DNA of 64,000 nt. It comes from Thereva unica (lineage: Eukaryota > Arthropoda > Insecta > Diptera > Therevidae). The translations under genes and the position numbers were made by a program. The notes under the pieces were generated by a model that made no database searches, had not been told where the DNA came from, and was given only the letters and a program-made list of their open reading frames with translations. The DNA lies in NCBI GenBank assembly GCA_949987705.1, contig OX465281.1, positions 189,273,112 through 189,337,111 on the forward strand. Direction: 5' to 3'. Shown piece by piece: positions 42,789 to 53,669 of the stretch (the first letter of the stretch is position 1; each line of letters opens with the position of its first letter).

Positions 42789-43104
42789 TGAGTTTGAGTT
42801 TTAAAAGCATTTTATTTATCTTAACATCTATCTTAATATAAATTTAACTAAACGCTTAAAGTTAATTATTCTAGCCTATTCTAATCTATCTAACTTACTG
42901 GCCCTCAGCAGGCACTCTAAATTAATCTATGTCTTATATTAACTTATGCCTTTCGGCTAAAACTTATCTTTTTTAATTTTATTTTATTTTAAAATATCAT
43001 TTCAATTTATAATAATCTAAGAAAAATTATAACAAAAAACTTAGACACTATGTTTATTTTATATATAAAAACTTAAATCTACTTAATCAATAACTTATTT
43101 CTAA

Positions 43105-43435
43105 CTATCTGGGCGGGGGGCAGCGGAGACGATAAAATCGTCTCAGGTGATCCCCGTCCAGGCGACGGGCTTCCACAGGCTCGAGTGATGCTAGAGCTCA
43201 AGCTCGTGAAAGCTCGCACCACTTACTTACAAGCTAATTAACCTAACCACAAAACTATCCGGACGGGGTACAGCGGAGGACCTGCCTCGGATGTACTCCT
43301 TCCAGGCGACGAGCTTCCACGGGCTCGTGTTAGCAAAACTAACAAAACAAACAAAAACAAACAAACAACAAACAAACAACAAACAAACAATAGACAAACA
43401 AAGCTAACAAAACCTCGTGGCAGCTCGCACATAAG
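43105..43435. repeat. Direct repeats in the LINE 3' UTR
   Basis: The block GGGGGCAGCGGAG...CCAGGCGACGGGCTTCCACAGGCTCG (43115-43185) recurs at about 43263-43328 with GGGTACAGCGGAG and CAGGCGACGAGCTTCCACGG. Each copy is followed later by CTCGTG-AGCTCGCAC. An AAACAAACAAAC low-complexity run lies between (43340-43400). Confidence 0.7.
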
Positions 43436-43571
43436 CTCACTTAAAACTAAATCTATTACATACTAAGTAAAAACTATAACTAATCCTATCTAAGCCCTAA
43501 GCTAATCGTTAAGTCTAAATTACAAGCTAAACTAGTCTATATCTAATAATTTAAGGGCGAATACGCAATAA

Positions 43572-45329
43572 CTAGTCGCCCAACCACCAGTACAGTGAGT
43601 AGGCGTTGGCGGCATCTTTTTTATCTCTTTCTGAGATTCTGGTACTGAACCTCAAGAGCTCCTGAACATTCCCATCCTCTTCAGTATAGGTATATCGCTT
43701 GTCACACGCCCTGCGATGCAAGTGGTAGAAGAGAGGCACCCCCGATCTATCTTGGACCAATCTTTTTGAATCCAGGTACACAAATGTCTCTGGAGAAATA
43801 AAGCCGCGTTCACAAGCTGTTTTGTGGTATCTCGCGTTCGGGTAGAACGCTCCCCGAATGAGAGGATTGTCGCTCTCCGTCGCTCTAGCAATATGGCCTC
43901 GAATCAACTTGATTATGAAGTTGTCGATCCTATTAACAGATGCCTTATCGTAAAGAACATTGTTGGCGTGAAACTTCGTGAAGCCAGATTCGGGTGTCCG
44001 ATACAACCTTAAGCACGCCCGTAAGCATTGTCTTTCGAAAACCCGAAGCTTTTCCATATAAAAGGGAGATACGTTGAACCACACTGGGCAACCATAAGTT
44101 AACATCGGTCTGACCAAGGCCTGGTAGCAGATCACCTTTACCCGTGAGCTTAGGTATCTGCTATAAAAAAGCCTTTTAGTCATGTGAAACGCCTTGTTTG
44201 CCTTGTCCAGAGCAGCACTTACATTTCTATTGAAATACAAGTACTGATCCAGCCAAAGCCCAAGGTATTTCACTTCCGATTTCCTTTCTAATGCTTGTCC
44301 AGCATTGTTCGAAATTTTAAAAGTTTTCCAGTTCCTCTGTACATCGTAGGAAGCTCTTTTTAGAACAGTACGAAAGAGGATCGATTCGCATTTGCTAACA
44401 TTGATCTTCAACTTCCAATCATCACTATAGCGTTCGATTGTTTCGAAGTCACGTTGTAGGAGCGTCTGGATCACTCCAATCTTCGGCCCCGTCCTGTACA
44501 CAATCAGGTCATCCGCATACGCCAAAGCGAAGCGGAGTGAACTAATTAGGTCACTCGTAAAGATATTAAATAAGAGCGGCGAGTTTACCGCACCCTGTTG
44601 CAGACCATTTTTAATGTCAAAGACCCTACTGGAAGTGAAGTTGCCACTTTTGACGAAGAACTTCTTCTTTGAGATCATATTATAAATCGTGTATAGCTGG
44701 GGTCCTGACATGCCAAGTCTGACCAGTTTGTAGAGAAGACCTTCGATCCATACTGTATCGAATGCCTTCTCAAAATCGATCAGGCATGCTCCGGTACACT
44801 GGCCTTTCATGAAGTTCCAGTGTATGTCTGATACCAATTTCGACACGGCATGAATAGTGTCATGCCCTGCCCGGAATCCGAATTGGTTATCGGGAATTAT
44901 CTTTTTTTCCTCAACCCATTTAGATAATGATCTATTAATCACTATTTCAAACACCTTGCTGATATTCGGAAGCAAACTAATTGACTGAAGATTAGCAGGG
45001 TTACTTTTATCTTTACCCTTTTTGGGTATTGGGTACACCACTGCCGTCTTCCAGTGTCCTGGAAAATGGGCGTTGTTTAACGTGTTGTTAAGCAAAGTGG
45101 TGTATGTGTCTATGGCTACCAGAGGCAAATTCTTTAGCACGATGTTTGGGATACCATCCACCCCGGACGACTTCTTATTGTTTAGGTGGCGAAATATTAA
45201 CAGGAGATCAATTTTTCTAATGAAAGTAGAATTTAGTTGGGCCGCGGGAATATCATTCGCTGGGCAGTCTTCACTGAATTCGATGATTGATCGATTCTCA
45301 GATTTCCAAGCTTCAATTTCATTAGACAA
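43572..45329 (-). pseudogene. LINE ORF2: reverse transcriptase
   Basis: The 585-codon frame has IFRHLNNKKSSGVDGIPNIV, then LQSISLLPNISKVFE, DNQFGFRAGHDTIHAV, motif A ACLIDFEKAFDTVW, motif B LQQGAVNSPLLFN and motif C LAYADDLIVY. The thumb has VKYLGLWLDQYLYFNR. The C-terminus is AANAYSLYWWLGD. All RT catalytic Asp are present. There is no RNase H. It continues the endonuclease frame after a shift near 45400, in ANFDLENRALLNH. RT copies the element RNA at the nicked target. Confidence 0.92.
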
Positions 45330-45340
45330 TCTGAAATGGT

Positions 45341-46423
45341 TCAGTAAGGCCCTATTCTCAAGGTCAAAATTCGCCCGAACACTGGTGTTCTCGTCAACAC
45401 TCGGCTTTTGTGTTTGTGCAGTGCGTCGATCGTTGCATTCCTGTAGCAGTCCGTGCTGTTCTTTTTTTTCGTTCTTGGTATAGTCTTATCCATCGTCTGT
45501 ATGATGAGATTGTCCATATTTTTGAGATATGAATCAATCTCATTGTTGGTTAGATTCCTGGTCGTTGGAGGTAGCAGTCTGGTATTCTGTATTGCCCTTT
45601 CCATAGCCTTCTCGAATTTTGGCCAGTGCATCTTTTGGTATGCAAAAGGGTGCACTTCGCAATATTCCAGAAGTTCTACGGAATCGTCAGGGACTTGTAC
45701 TGTTATTTCAAGTCCATAATGGTCGCTGTCGTAGGGCACTGTTGTTAAGCAGTTTGTCTCGTTCGTATTTATCCCTGGTAGACCCATCCGAGAATCTGGC
45801 AGGCATAAATCCAGAAACGACCCACCGCCTGGGTATGATGGTATGTCTGTAGCGAGAAGGTTAATTTTTCGCTGAATTCTATTTTGGACCAACCAGTCAT
45901 TCAGTTGGCTGCCCCTGGTATTAGCTGTTTGGTTTCCCCATGCCGAATGACGTGCGTTTAAATCTCCGGCCAATAAGTAAAAATTTTGCTCCGACTCCAG
46001 TTGAAGGCTTTGAAAGAGCAAGTTCAATTCCTCTATAAATAGCCTGGATTGAGAAGTTTGGGGTGCGTACGCGGCAATTATATACAACCTTCTGCCACTA
46101 GACAGAGGGATGTATATAACGCACGCTTCTAGCACCTGAAACGTTTCTGTATCCCTGCTATACACGATTTTATATTTCAGGGAAGTCTTTATTAGTATTA
46201 GTAGGCCTCCGCCTTGTATGGCATTAGGTCGATCACGCCTAATTACCACATAATCTTTGTAATCCATTTTGTGCTTCTCGCTTAGTTTAGTTTCACTAGC
46301 CAAAAGCACATCCGGATTTTGGTTCTGCAAGAGGGTTAGTAAGTTCGCCCTTCTCTCGTTTCGTATCAACGAGTTGACATTCACCGCAATGACCTCGATC
46401 GTGTCCTCCCTGCGTAAAGCCAT
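45341..46423 (-). pseudogene. LINE ORF2: endonuclease
   Basis: MALRREDTIEVIAVNVNSLI begins 8 bases after the ORF1 stop, a re-initiation layout. EEP endonuclease motifs are NVNSL, LASETKL (catalytic E), YIIAAYAPQ, LLAGDLNARHSAWG, and SDHYGLEITV. The linker holds LTNNEIDSYLKNMDN. The frame ends in a shift; the next frame starts at about 45400. EEP endonucleases nick target DNA and set the insertion site. Confidence 0.92.
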
Positions 46424-46431
46424 TAAACAGC

Positions 46432-47040
46432 TTACCCAGAGATGGTTTCTGTCGAAAAGAACGCAGAGTATACTATGTCTAGACGAGCGGCTTGCTCGCT
46501 TAGTTGTTGCTGGAGCTGTGCGATTTGCCCTTGTATAGACAAGAGAACCGCCTTAAGGTCACCGTCTCCAGAGCTCGCTGCAGGAGCAGCTTTAGGAGCT
46601 TGTTGTTTTGTTGTCTGGACTCCTGTAGCCATTTGGGCAAAGGACATACCAGGAACAACGAAATTTTTGAACATTTGCGTTTTTTTCGCTTGTTCAGCCT
46701 CTAATTGGTCTTTTCGCGCTTTAATGCGTTGCTTGAGCTCTGCATATTTAGGGCATCCTCTATAACTAGCAGGATGTCCATTTGATTTGCAGAGAACACA
46801 GAACAGCTTGCTCTTGTCCGCAACTTTTTCTTTCCCCAAGGGACATTCACCTTGCTTGTGGTTATTATCACATTTGACGCACCTAAAAGCCATTTGGCAG
46901 TTAGCTGCGGCGTGACCAAACCTTTGGCACCTCATGCATTGGAGGATACCAGCTTTTTTGTTAATTTTCTCCCATGTGACGACGTGGAAGTTAACATATT
47001 TAATGGATTTTAAATTTTCCAGCCGACTGTCGGGAGTCAA
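46432..47040 (-). pseudogene. LINE ORF1, zinc-knuckle half
   Basis: The 202-codon frame contains three CCHC-type knuckles: CMRCQRFGHAAANC, CVKCDNNHKQGEC and CVLCKSNGHPASYRGC. It also has a coiled-coil-like Glu/Gln/Lys tail (KARKDQLEAEQAKKTQ, SIQGQIAQLQQQLSEQ). ORF1 proteins bind the element RNA as a chaperone. The upstream half is separated by a shift (about 47085) and a stop (about 47132). Confidence 0.88.
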
Positions 47041-47132
47041 TTGGACGAGAAAGATAGGCAGATGCCTCTCAGAGGAGCGTGGGCCGTGCTGAAGCGTTTG
47101 ACGGCTGTAAATTTTAAATTTTCTATATTTAA

Positions 47133-47369
47133 TTACTGTAGGTCATTCAGGAGCTCTTGCGGGTCAGAATCCGCATCAAGCCCTTTTAAGAGGGCGCTTT
47201 GCACCTTTTCACCTTTCGTGGTGAAGGTGAAAAATTGGGTATTCGCCCTTTCTAAAACAATCTTCATTTTTTTAAAATCCTCTACACTACTTAAAACTAA
47301 CGCATGCTTTGTCCCATTTAATCGCTTAATATAAAAGTTTGCGTGCTTAAGCACCTGTTTCGCTAACCT
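47133..47369 (-). pseudogene. LINE ORF1, central piece
   Basis: The minus strand encodes LAKQVLKHANFYIKRLNGTK, SSVEDFKKMKIVLERANTQ and FFTFTTKGEKVQSALLKGLDA. This is the RNA-binding-like part that precedes the knuckles in jockey-type ORF1. The ORF1 N-terminus is on the far side of the two TIR units and joins in frame once they are removed. It ends at a stop after NDLQ. Confidence 0.7.
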
Positions 47370-48205
47370 AGCAAAGATTACCCACAAAGATACGACACTC
47401 TCAAAATTTCCCATAAGCTCCCTTGCGAGTGAATATATCAATCGACAAGGTGCAAGCGAGACAAAATTCAATTTAAAAACAAAAAAAAATCGAAGAAAGA
47501 AAGGGTAAATAAAGAAATGTTATTTCACGAAGTGCGAAAGAGACGCACTGATTTCTCTTCTCCGCAATTTTTTGTGCCGTCTGGACTTTTATTTTGCTTG
47601 TGTGAATTCATGTACCATCTTCTTGTACTTCCAGCTCTGCATGTGTTTGTGTAGTTTGCCGTTGCTCCGCCATCTCGCCATTCCGGAGCGTGTATATGAA
47701 TAGACAGAAGATCATAGATTTTTACTTTCCTTTTTCTTCGCACAGAAAGGATTACAGTGTCGTATCTTTCTGAGTTATCTTTGCTTATAGCAAAGATTAC
47801 CCACAAAGATACGACACTCTCAAAATCTCCCATAAGCTCCCTTGCGAGTGAATATATCAATCGACAAGGTGCAAGCGAGACAAAATTCAATTCAAAAACA
47901 AACAAAAAATCGAAGAAAGAAAGGGTAAATAAAGAAATGTTATTTCACGAAGTGCGAAAGAGACGCACTGATTTCTCTTCTCCGCAATTTTTTGTGCCGT
48001 CTGGACTTTTATTTTGCTTGTGTGAATTCATGTACCATCTTCTTGTACTTCCAGCTCTGCATGTGTTTGTGTAGTTTGCCGTTGCTCCGCCATCTCGCCA
48101 TTCCGGAGCGTGTATATGAATAGACAGAAGATCATGTATTTTTACTTTCCTTTTTCTTCGCACAGAAAGGATTACAGTGTCGTATCTTTCTGAGTTATCT
48201 TTGCT
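47370..48205. repeat. Two tandem 416-417 bp TIR units inside ORF1
   Basis: Unit 1 (47370-47785) and unit 2 (47789-48205) differ at about 4-6 bases and are joined by TAT. Each starts AGCAAAGATTACCC and ends GAGTTATCTTTGCT; the ends are inverted repeats of about 31 bases with some mismatches. The LINE frame PVDT-IRLAKQ is continuous if both units are removed. TAT also follows unit 2. The units have no coding sequence of their own. Confidence 0.85.
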
Positions 48206-48376
48206 TATAGTATCCACCGGCTTTTGGTGGAAAATGTTGATTGGTGGTATTTTCTCCTTCTTCTGTTGTTGTTGTTGTTGGGGCTTTGTTGTCCGCTGCT
48301 GTGGTTGTTGTTGTTGGGGCATAATACTCTGCGTCAGCTGTTGTTGTTTTTGTTGTTGTTGCTTCGCCTCGAGCAC
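48206..48376 (-). pseudogene. LINE ORF1 N-terminus, Gln-rich
   Basis: The minus strand reads MLEAKQQQQKQQQLTQSIM, then more Gln runs and KEKIPPINIFHQKPVDT before the TIR units. The CAA/GTT repeats are a microsatellite inside the gene. This is the likely ORF1 start, only about 20 bases from the 5' edge of the element. Confidence 0.6.
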
Positions 48377-48398
48377 TGCCGTTTTCGTCGCCTTTGTT

Positions 48399-48450
48399 GA
48401 GGATCCGACGCTCTATCCACTTCGCCATCGGACTGCTGCCAGATTTACAA
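48399..48450 (-). other. tRNA-like sequence, 5' half, with target duplication
   Basis: The minus strand has CAGTCCGATGGCGAAGTGGA and TAGAGCGTCGGATCCTC, a box A-like start. The first 14 bases (48399-48412) are the duplicated target GAGGATCCGACGCT. The other half is at 42738-42788. Confidence 0.65.
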
Positions 48451-48699
48451 CAATAAAGTAATTTGTTCGGTGCCCATGAAATATTTAGGTTGAACTTTAA
48501 CAGGTTGAATTTTAACAGTTTTTTCTGCCTAACTTCGAACTCCGTTATCAGAATTTAGAAAAAATTTAACGGGACCACCGTGGGAAGTCCCCTTTCAAAT
48601 GAACCAAAAAAAAAAGCAAAAAAGTTATTGGGTTACAAAGTTATGCGTGAACAGGACCACAAAATACCTACACGTCGAATTGAGTAACCTCCTCTTTTT

Positions 48700-49000
48700 T
48701 TGAAGTCGGTTAAAAATGGTGTGACAAATAGAATACTATTAGCTGTGTAGGGCACAACCTGGTTATCAAATGAAAGGGGGTGACAAGTAGAATACCATTA
48801 TCTGTGTCGCGTCATTCCACATTCAAAATGGCGGCCAATACAAAATGGTGGTTTACCTTTTTCTTTACAACGCCTTCGGTATGGGTATCAAATGAAAGTG
48901 TGTGACGAGTATAGTACAGTAAGATGTGTGGCGCCATTTTAAATCAAATATGGCGGTTACCACAAAATGGCGGAAGACATAATAGACTAAAAATTTAAAA
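48700..49000 (-). repeat. Dispersed 'GATACCCATGTC' repeats, reverse units
   Basis: GGTTATCAAATGAAAGGGGG (48761-48780) and GGGTATCAAATGAAAGTG (48881-48898) are two reverse units. Each has TTCAAAATGGCGGCC-like strings between. TTTTTTTGAAGTCGGTTAAA at 48697-48715 resembles the arm of the hairpin at 41.7 kb. Confidence 0.7.
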
Positions 49001-49264
49001 AAAATTAAAAAAATTAAAAACACTAAAAAACACGATTTTATTTTAACATGAAAGAAAAGTAAAAAAATAATTTTGAATGTTGAGTTTTTATTGCTTCAGT
49101 CAGTATATGGAAACAACATACATTTCGAAATGGAAAAAACGTGGGGCACTAACGAAAAGTTCCAGTGTTAATACAATAAGATAGTTAAAGATTCGATTTT
49201 ACGTTTTTGGGCTGCTAACGAGCAAATATGCAAATGTCATTACTTTTTTGGCACTTTTTCTGGG

Positions 49265-49571
49265 AAAACAATTTTGTGGAGAGGTGGCGCAATGGGCGAA
49301 GTTCTGCACAGGGCGTCTAATCTCCTGCCATAGCCAAATCTATGCCGATGATTCTGAATATGTTTGGCTAGGCGTCTGTTGTGCACGTCGTAACAATTTT
49401 TCATCATCGAATCTTAAACAAGTTGTCACATTCTCTAAATTTTTTGAAGTATCCAAAATCAATTTATGCAGATTTCTTCTATTTTCATTATACCTTTTTC
49501 CTACCGCGAACTTTGCACACATAACCTTATTTTTGTTGAAAGGCGTTGCAAGGCACGCGGGCTTTTGCTAG
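49265..49571 (+). mobile_element. Helitron 3' end
   Basis: The 3' end AAAGGCGTTGCAAGGCACGC, then GGGCTTTTG and CTAG (49568-49571) before T, matches the end at 780-850. Upstream, the + frame GQIYADDSEYVWLGVCCARR may be the decayed helicase end. That reading is weak. Confidence 0.6.
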
Positions 49572-51760
49572 TTGTTAACAAAGATGTTTTAAAGTGTACA
49601 GAGTGTATTCCTTAACTAATCCTACGAATCCGTTAAGTCGCAAAAACGCGTTCAACTTTGACCCAATTATCAGTAACTTATAAGAGCTATAAATGTCAGA
49701 TATCAAAACAACTTTCCGATATTTGATATCCATTATCAACCATATGTTGAGGCGTTCACAACGCATTAAAGGAAAAATGGGGGATTCGCCGATTCTTATT
49801 CTGACCCGAAAACCTTTAACAGCAACGCAGCAAGATGACCTGGAAACCTTTGAGTTGAGACTTTCCCCAAAACAAATTACTTATCCTTGGATTCCATTTA
49901 AAGATAAATTTTTTTGGGAATGTAAACATTCAGGTGTGTCTAGATATCCTCGGTTTCCATAAATTTCGCTGTTGTCGTGATATCCTTGAACCAAAAACCT
50001 TTCCGAATATATGTGTGTATATGCAAAATTTGGTGACATCACTTGTCTTGGAAGTCCGAGAAGTCACACGAGATGAAATGCCACCGAAGGAGTTGAGCGC
50101 AAATGTCCAAATCTTGAAGTCTTATCTTTGCATATCGCATTGAAGGTAGTTATCGATTTTCATATGATTTGGTCTGCTGTTTATGCTCGGAAGACGGAGG
50201 GGACTTTATCTAGTGGAGTATGTAAATATTGATAGCTGCCCCCAAAGCGACGCCAACCAGGCAGTCTGCCTTTCGAATAGTCCCACTCCTGTTGCGAGGC
50301 TCCCTTTTATTTTTAAATCTTCATCCCTGTGCGAAACCATACTGCGCTGAGTGAGGGCTGCGTCGTCTACTGTGGACTGTGGGGCGCTCTTTCCCCCCAC
50401 AACATTTTATGAACGAATTCCTCAGCAACGAATCCATGACAAAAATGTGTTAACAAAATGATCTCATCGCAGGCTTCGTTCGAGTGGAGTCGATAAAAGC
50501 TCCAGTGACTATCAACTGGTGTTGTGTACAGTTGGTGGAGCTGAGCTTTGTCGAAGAGGGACGGGGCGAAACGTGCTGCTGCTGAGTGGTATTTGTAATT
50601 TGGTAGTTGTAGAAAATGATTACCGCCACCCCCGAAATAGTTCCACCAAAAAATAAGAATGGACATCTTTGTTTCACTTGACAGAGGAAGTTGAGGCCTG
50701 GCGTCTTTGTTTGAATACGTGTTTCGTGAACTGGGGCTGACGACGACAATTTCTGAAGACTCTTTTTGTATTCAACATGTGGGCCTGAAATTTCATCATA
50801 ACCATGCATGCCAGTGCGGTCACGCGACTTGCTGCCATGAAATGTATAGTATTAAATTCGGAAACTTCATTCTTTATTTATTAATTTTTAGTATTCGTTT
50901 CGAGTACTTTCGGGGGGTTTTAGCCGCTTGAAAGTTTTTGTGTGATGATCCGCTGTTTGCTGATGTTAATCATAGAGAGACTTGAACAACTTCCATTGTA
51001 TTTTGGGAAAGTAAACAATTTTCGACAAACGAGGGTTGAGATATAGCATTGGAATGCCCCAAGTCATGTTTTTGTTGTTAGTGTGATAAATATTTCTGGC
51101 TAATCGATATTCATAACTAGTTACACATCCCACTTTCGCTTTCAATTAATCATTTTATCAAAGCGTTGTTAGTATTGTGGGAAAATACAGATTAATCGAT
51201 AGTAATCACTTCGTCAATCCTTCATATTTTAAGTAATTAGTACGGCTTTGATGGTATAGTGAAAACGATGTTTAAGTGGTGTCTTAGTTATGGAAAAATC
51301 GTTATTCCAAAATATGTTATTCTGGAAAATTTGAGTCTCAGAAATTGTATTCATAAATGAGTGAACCTAGCTCCTGTGTTACCTCATAAAAGCAATAAGT
51401 TAAAAGACTGTGATCTTTTTGTTGAGATAACACAAAATGTGGCATCATGAGGAGCCCCACAGCCTACTTTTGACCTTGGCTTCTTCCAGCGTTCGCCTCC
51501 ATGATTTACCTTGTTTATGCATAAGTCGAATTTTGGCTTAAGATAGAATCCGGCTCCGTATAAACAGTGTTAAGTCGAAATTCGACCATGTCCTTCCGAT
51601 GTGGTATCGAATCCTAAATCCACCTCCACGAAGATGTTGACTTTACATCCGGTGACCCCTGGATGCTCGTGTCTATACAAGAGTAACTGACTGACAGGAG
51701 TGTTTCGCGTTTCCAAACGAAACAATTTCCGGATTGGTCCTCCAGGTTGGGGGTTGGGCG
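49572..51760. other. Intergenic DNA, nothing assigned
   Basis: The frames near 49693-49962 (+) and 50367-50809 (-) have no motif I recognise. Around 50200-50830 the base composition is higher in GC and unlike its surroundings, so it may be an old element. No TIR or LTR pair was identified. Confidence 0.35.
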
Positions 51761-51769
51761 GCAGGCTGA

Positions 51770-53120
51770 CAACCTTCCACCGTAAAAACCCACCCGTCAC
51801 GAATCCTCAAGGCAGGCCTCGGACAGGAGGGACCCAACGACCCCAGGCAACGAAATATGCAATTTAATTTTGGAACTTGAGAACGCTTAACTGCGTTCTA
51901 CGGCATAGCAATCACTGCTCTACAAAAACCCAATGGACTCACAGTGGCATAATGGATCTTGGAATCCAGGGGGGGGGGGGGGCGGGGGGGCGCCGACGAG
52001 AGCTGGACTCGCCTTAAAAATATTGTCATTGGTACTGCTGATTCCACCTTAAGAGAAGAAGAGTTGGGAACGACTGGGTCAAGCTGGCAAGTGAGTTCAC
52101 ACCACATTGCACATACGGCAACGACAAAGAAGGGAATATGATAACCGATCCTAAAGGCATCTTAGAGCGATGGGAAGAGTACTTTCATGAAGTGCTAAAT
52201 GATGACCTAACTGAGAATTCGGAGGCTCCACCAATGCTATGCTATGCTGCCGCCTCCAAACATAGAAGAAGTTAGTAGAGCCATGAGCCGGTTCAAAAAC
52301 AACAAGGTCTCCGGTGCAGACGGCATCGCAGCGGAGCTGGTTAAATATGAAGGGCCTACATTACACCAAACGATTCATGAATTAATTGTGAAAGAATAGG
52401 AGCAGTTAGTGATGCCAGAAGACTGGAGAAAAGGCATCCTCTACCCGGTACATAAAAAAGGAGATATCACAGCGTGCACTATCACTAAGATACTCTCCGC
52501 TATCCTACAAAACAGGATAGTCCCATATGCCAGAAACATCTTAGGCCAAAACCAGTGTTGCTTCAGAAAAGGCAAATCAACGACTAATCATATTTTCACC
52601 TTGAAACAGGCTATGGAAAAATGTCTAGAGTTTAAAACTCAATTCAACTAAATTCAATTAAAAACTCTTCATAGACTTTAAAGCCGCCTATAATAGTATG
52701 CCAGGGTGGAACTCTACAAAGCCATGAGAGAATTCGGCATCCCCAGTCTATGTAGGTTGACCATGACCAATGCGACAAGCCCAGTAAAGGTATCTGAAAC
52801 ACTGTCCAGACCAATCAACATATATAATGGATTCCGACAAGAGGACGGTCTGGCCTGCCTTCTTCTCAACCTGGCGTTGGAGAAAGTGATCCGAGACTCG
52901 GGCGAGACAACAAGGGGCACAATCCTCCACAAGTTCACCCATGCAGACAACATTGATATCATTGGAAGAACAACAACAGCTGTACAAGAAGCTTTCACTC
53001 AGATTGAGCGAGCGGCAGGAACTCTGGGACTGCACATTAACAAAAGCAAAACAAAATACATGGTGGCCTCGTCTATAAGAACACCCAACATTGGTCCCAT
53101 AATCAAGGTAGGGGAACACG
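51770..53120 (+). mobile_element. EN-RT LINE with most endonuclease lost
   Basis: The 5' end has GRLTTFHRKNPPVTNPQGRP followed by QATKYA and WNLRTL, the usual start of these EN-RT LINEs. It then jumps through a poly-G run (51969-51996) to the linker (TRLKNIVIGTADSTL), ILERWEEYFHEVLND and MSRFKNNKVSGADGIAAELV. RT pieces follow. It ends abruptly at a dispersed repeat (53125). Stops and shifts make it dead. Confidence 0.75.
52409..53119 (+). pseudogene. LINE RT fragments
   Basis: MPEDWRKGILYPVHKKGD, then CCFRKGKSTTNHIFTLKQ, VELYKAMREFGIPSLC, GFRQEDGLACLLLNLALEKV (motif B) and a damaged motif C THADNIDIIG. The loss of YADD means RT is inactive. It resembles the better-kept copy at 57.9-59.3 kb. 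Confidence 0.8.
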
Positions 53121-53124
53121 AGTT

Positions 53125-53300
53125 TGTATTCTATTTGTCACACTCTTTCATTTGATGCCCATGTCGGGGAGAGTCGACTGATGCAAAAATTCGGCCACCT
53201 TCTTGGAACTGCTATCTTGATTTTTTTACAAAACGGTCAGATTGCACTGTCACGCGAACTATACATATTAGTGGAGTCAGATAAGCATCAAATTTTGCTT
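53125..53300 (+). repeat. Dispersed 'GATACCCATGTC' repeat unit
   Basis: TCATTTGATGCCCATGTCGG is at 53148-53167. It is followed by AAATTCGGCCACCTTCTTGG, TTTTTTTACAAAACGGTCAG and ATTGCACTGTCACGCGAAC. It abuts the truncated LINE on the left. Confidence 0.7.
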
Positions 53301-53669
53301 TCAGTTGCTTCCAGTTAGTTTGTTTGTTAGTTACATCGAATACTATACGAAATGGACATTTTCTACCTCTAGCAACCGCCAATTCTAAAGCTATCGGCCA
53401 TTATGTCAAAAATTTACCGTTTTGGTCGTTCTTTCTAAATATAGATGCGTATGTGGAGGTCCGAGAGGCTGTTCGTTATGATATTGGATATCAGCGACTA
53501 CAATATGAAATTTTTATCAGCATACCTAACCTAAAAAAACAAAAACTGAAGAAAGTGCTCTTTTTTTGTGATAACTGCCGTGAAATTTGATGAAATTAAA
53601 AAAAAATTCTAAAATTTCACTTTTTTTTGATAAAAATCAATTTTTCAAAAAGTTAGATCAACATACATA

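Larger units (their letters stand above)
42789..48398 (-). mobile_element. Nearly full-length LINE with ORF1, EN and RT
   Basis: This 5.6 kb minus-strand element is flanked by GAGGATCCGACGCT on both sides. The order 5' to 3' is Gln-rich ORF1 start, two inserted TIR units (47370-48205), the ORF1 remainder with CCHC knuckles, endonuclease, RT and a 3' UTR (42789-43570). There is no RNase H, so a jockey- or LOA-related clade is possible. ORF1 has a stop (about 47132) and a shift. ORF2 has a shift near 45400. It was inserted into a tRNA-like sequence. Confidence 0.9.

Noticed and set aside
43340..43400. CRISPR-like or satellite array
   Set aside because: It is a simple AAAC repeat in a LINE 3' UTR, with no spacers. 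The genome is eukaryotic.
47370..48205. Tandem 5' UTR promoter monomers of the LINE (as in mouse L1)
   Set aside because: The units have inverted ends and interrupt an ORF1 frame that is continuous without them, so they are inserted elements.
49693..49962. Retroviral or gag-like small protein
   Set aside because: The frame has no motif I can name, and the neighbouring DNA offers no LTR or RT.
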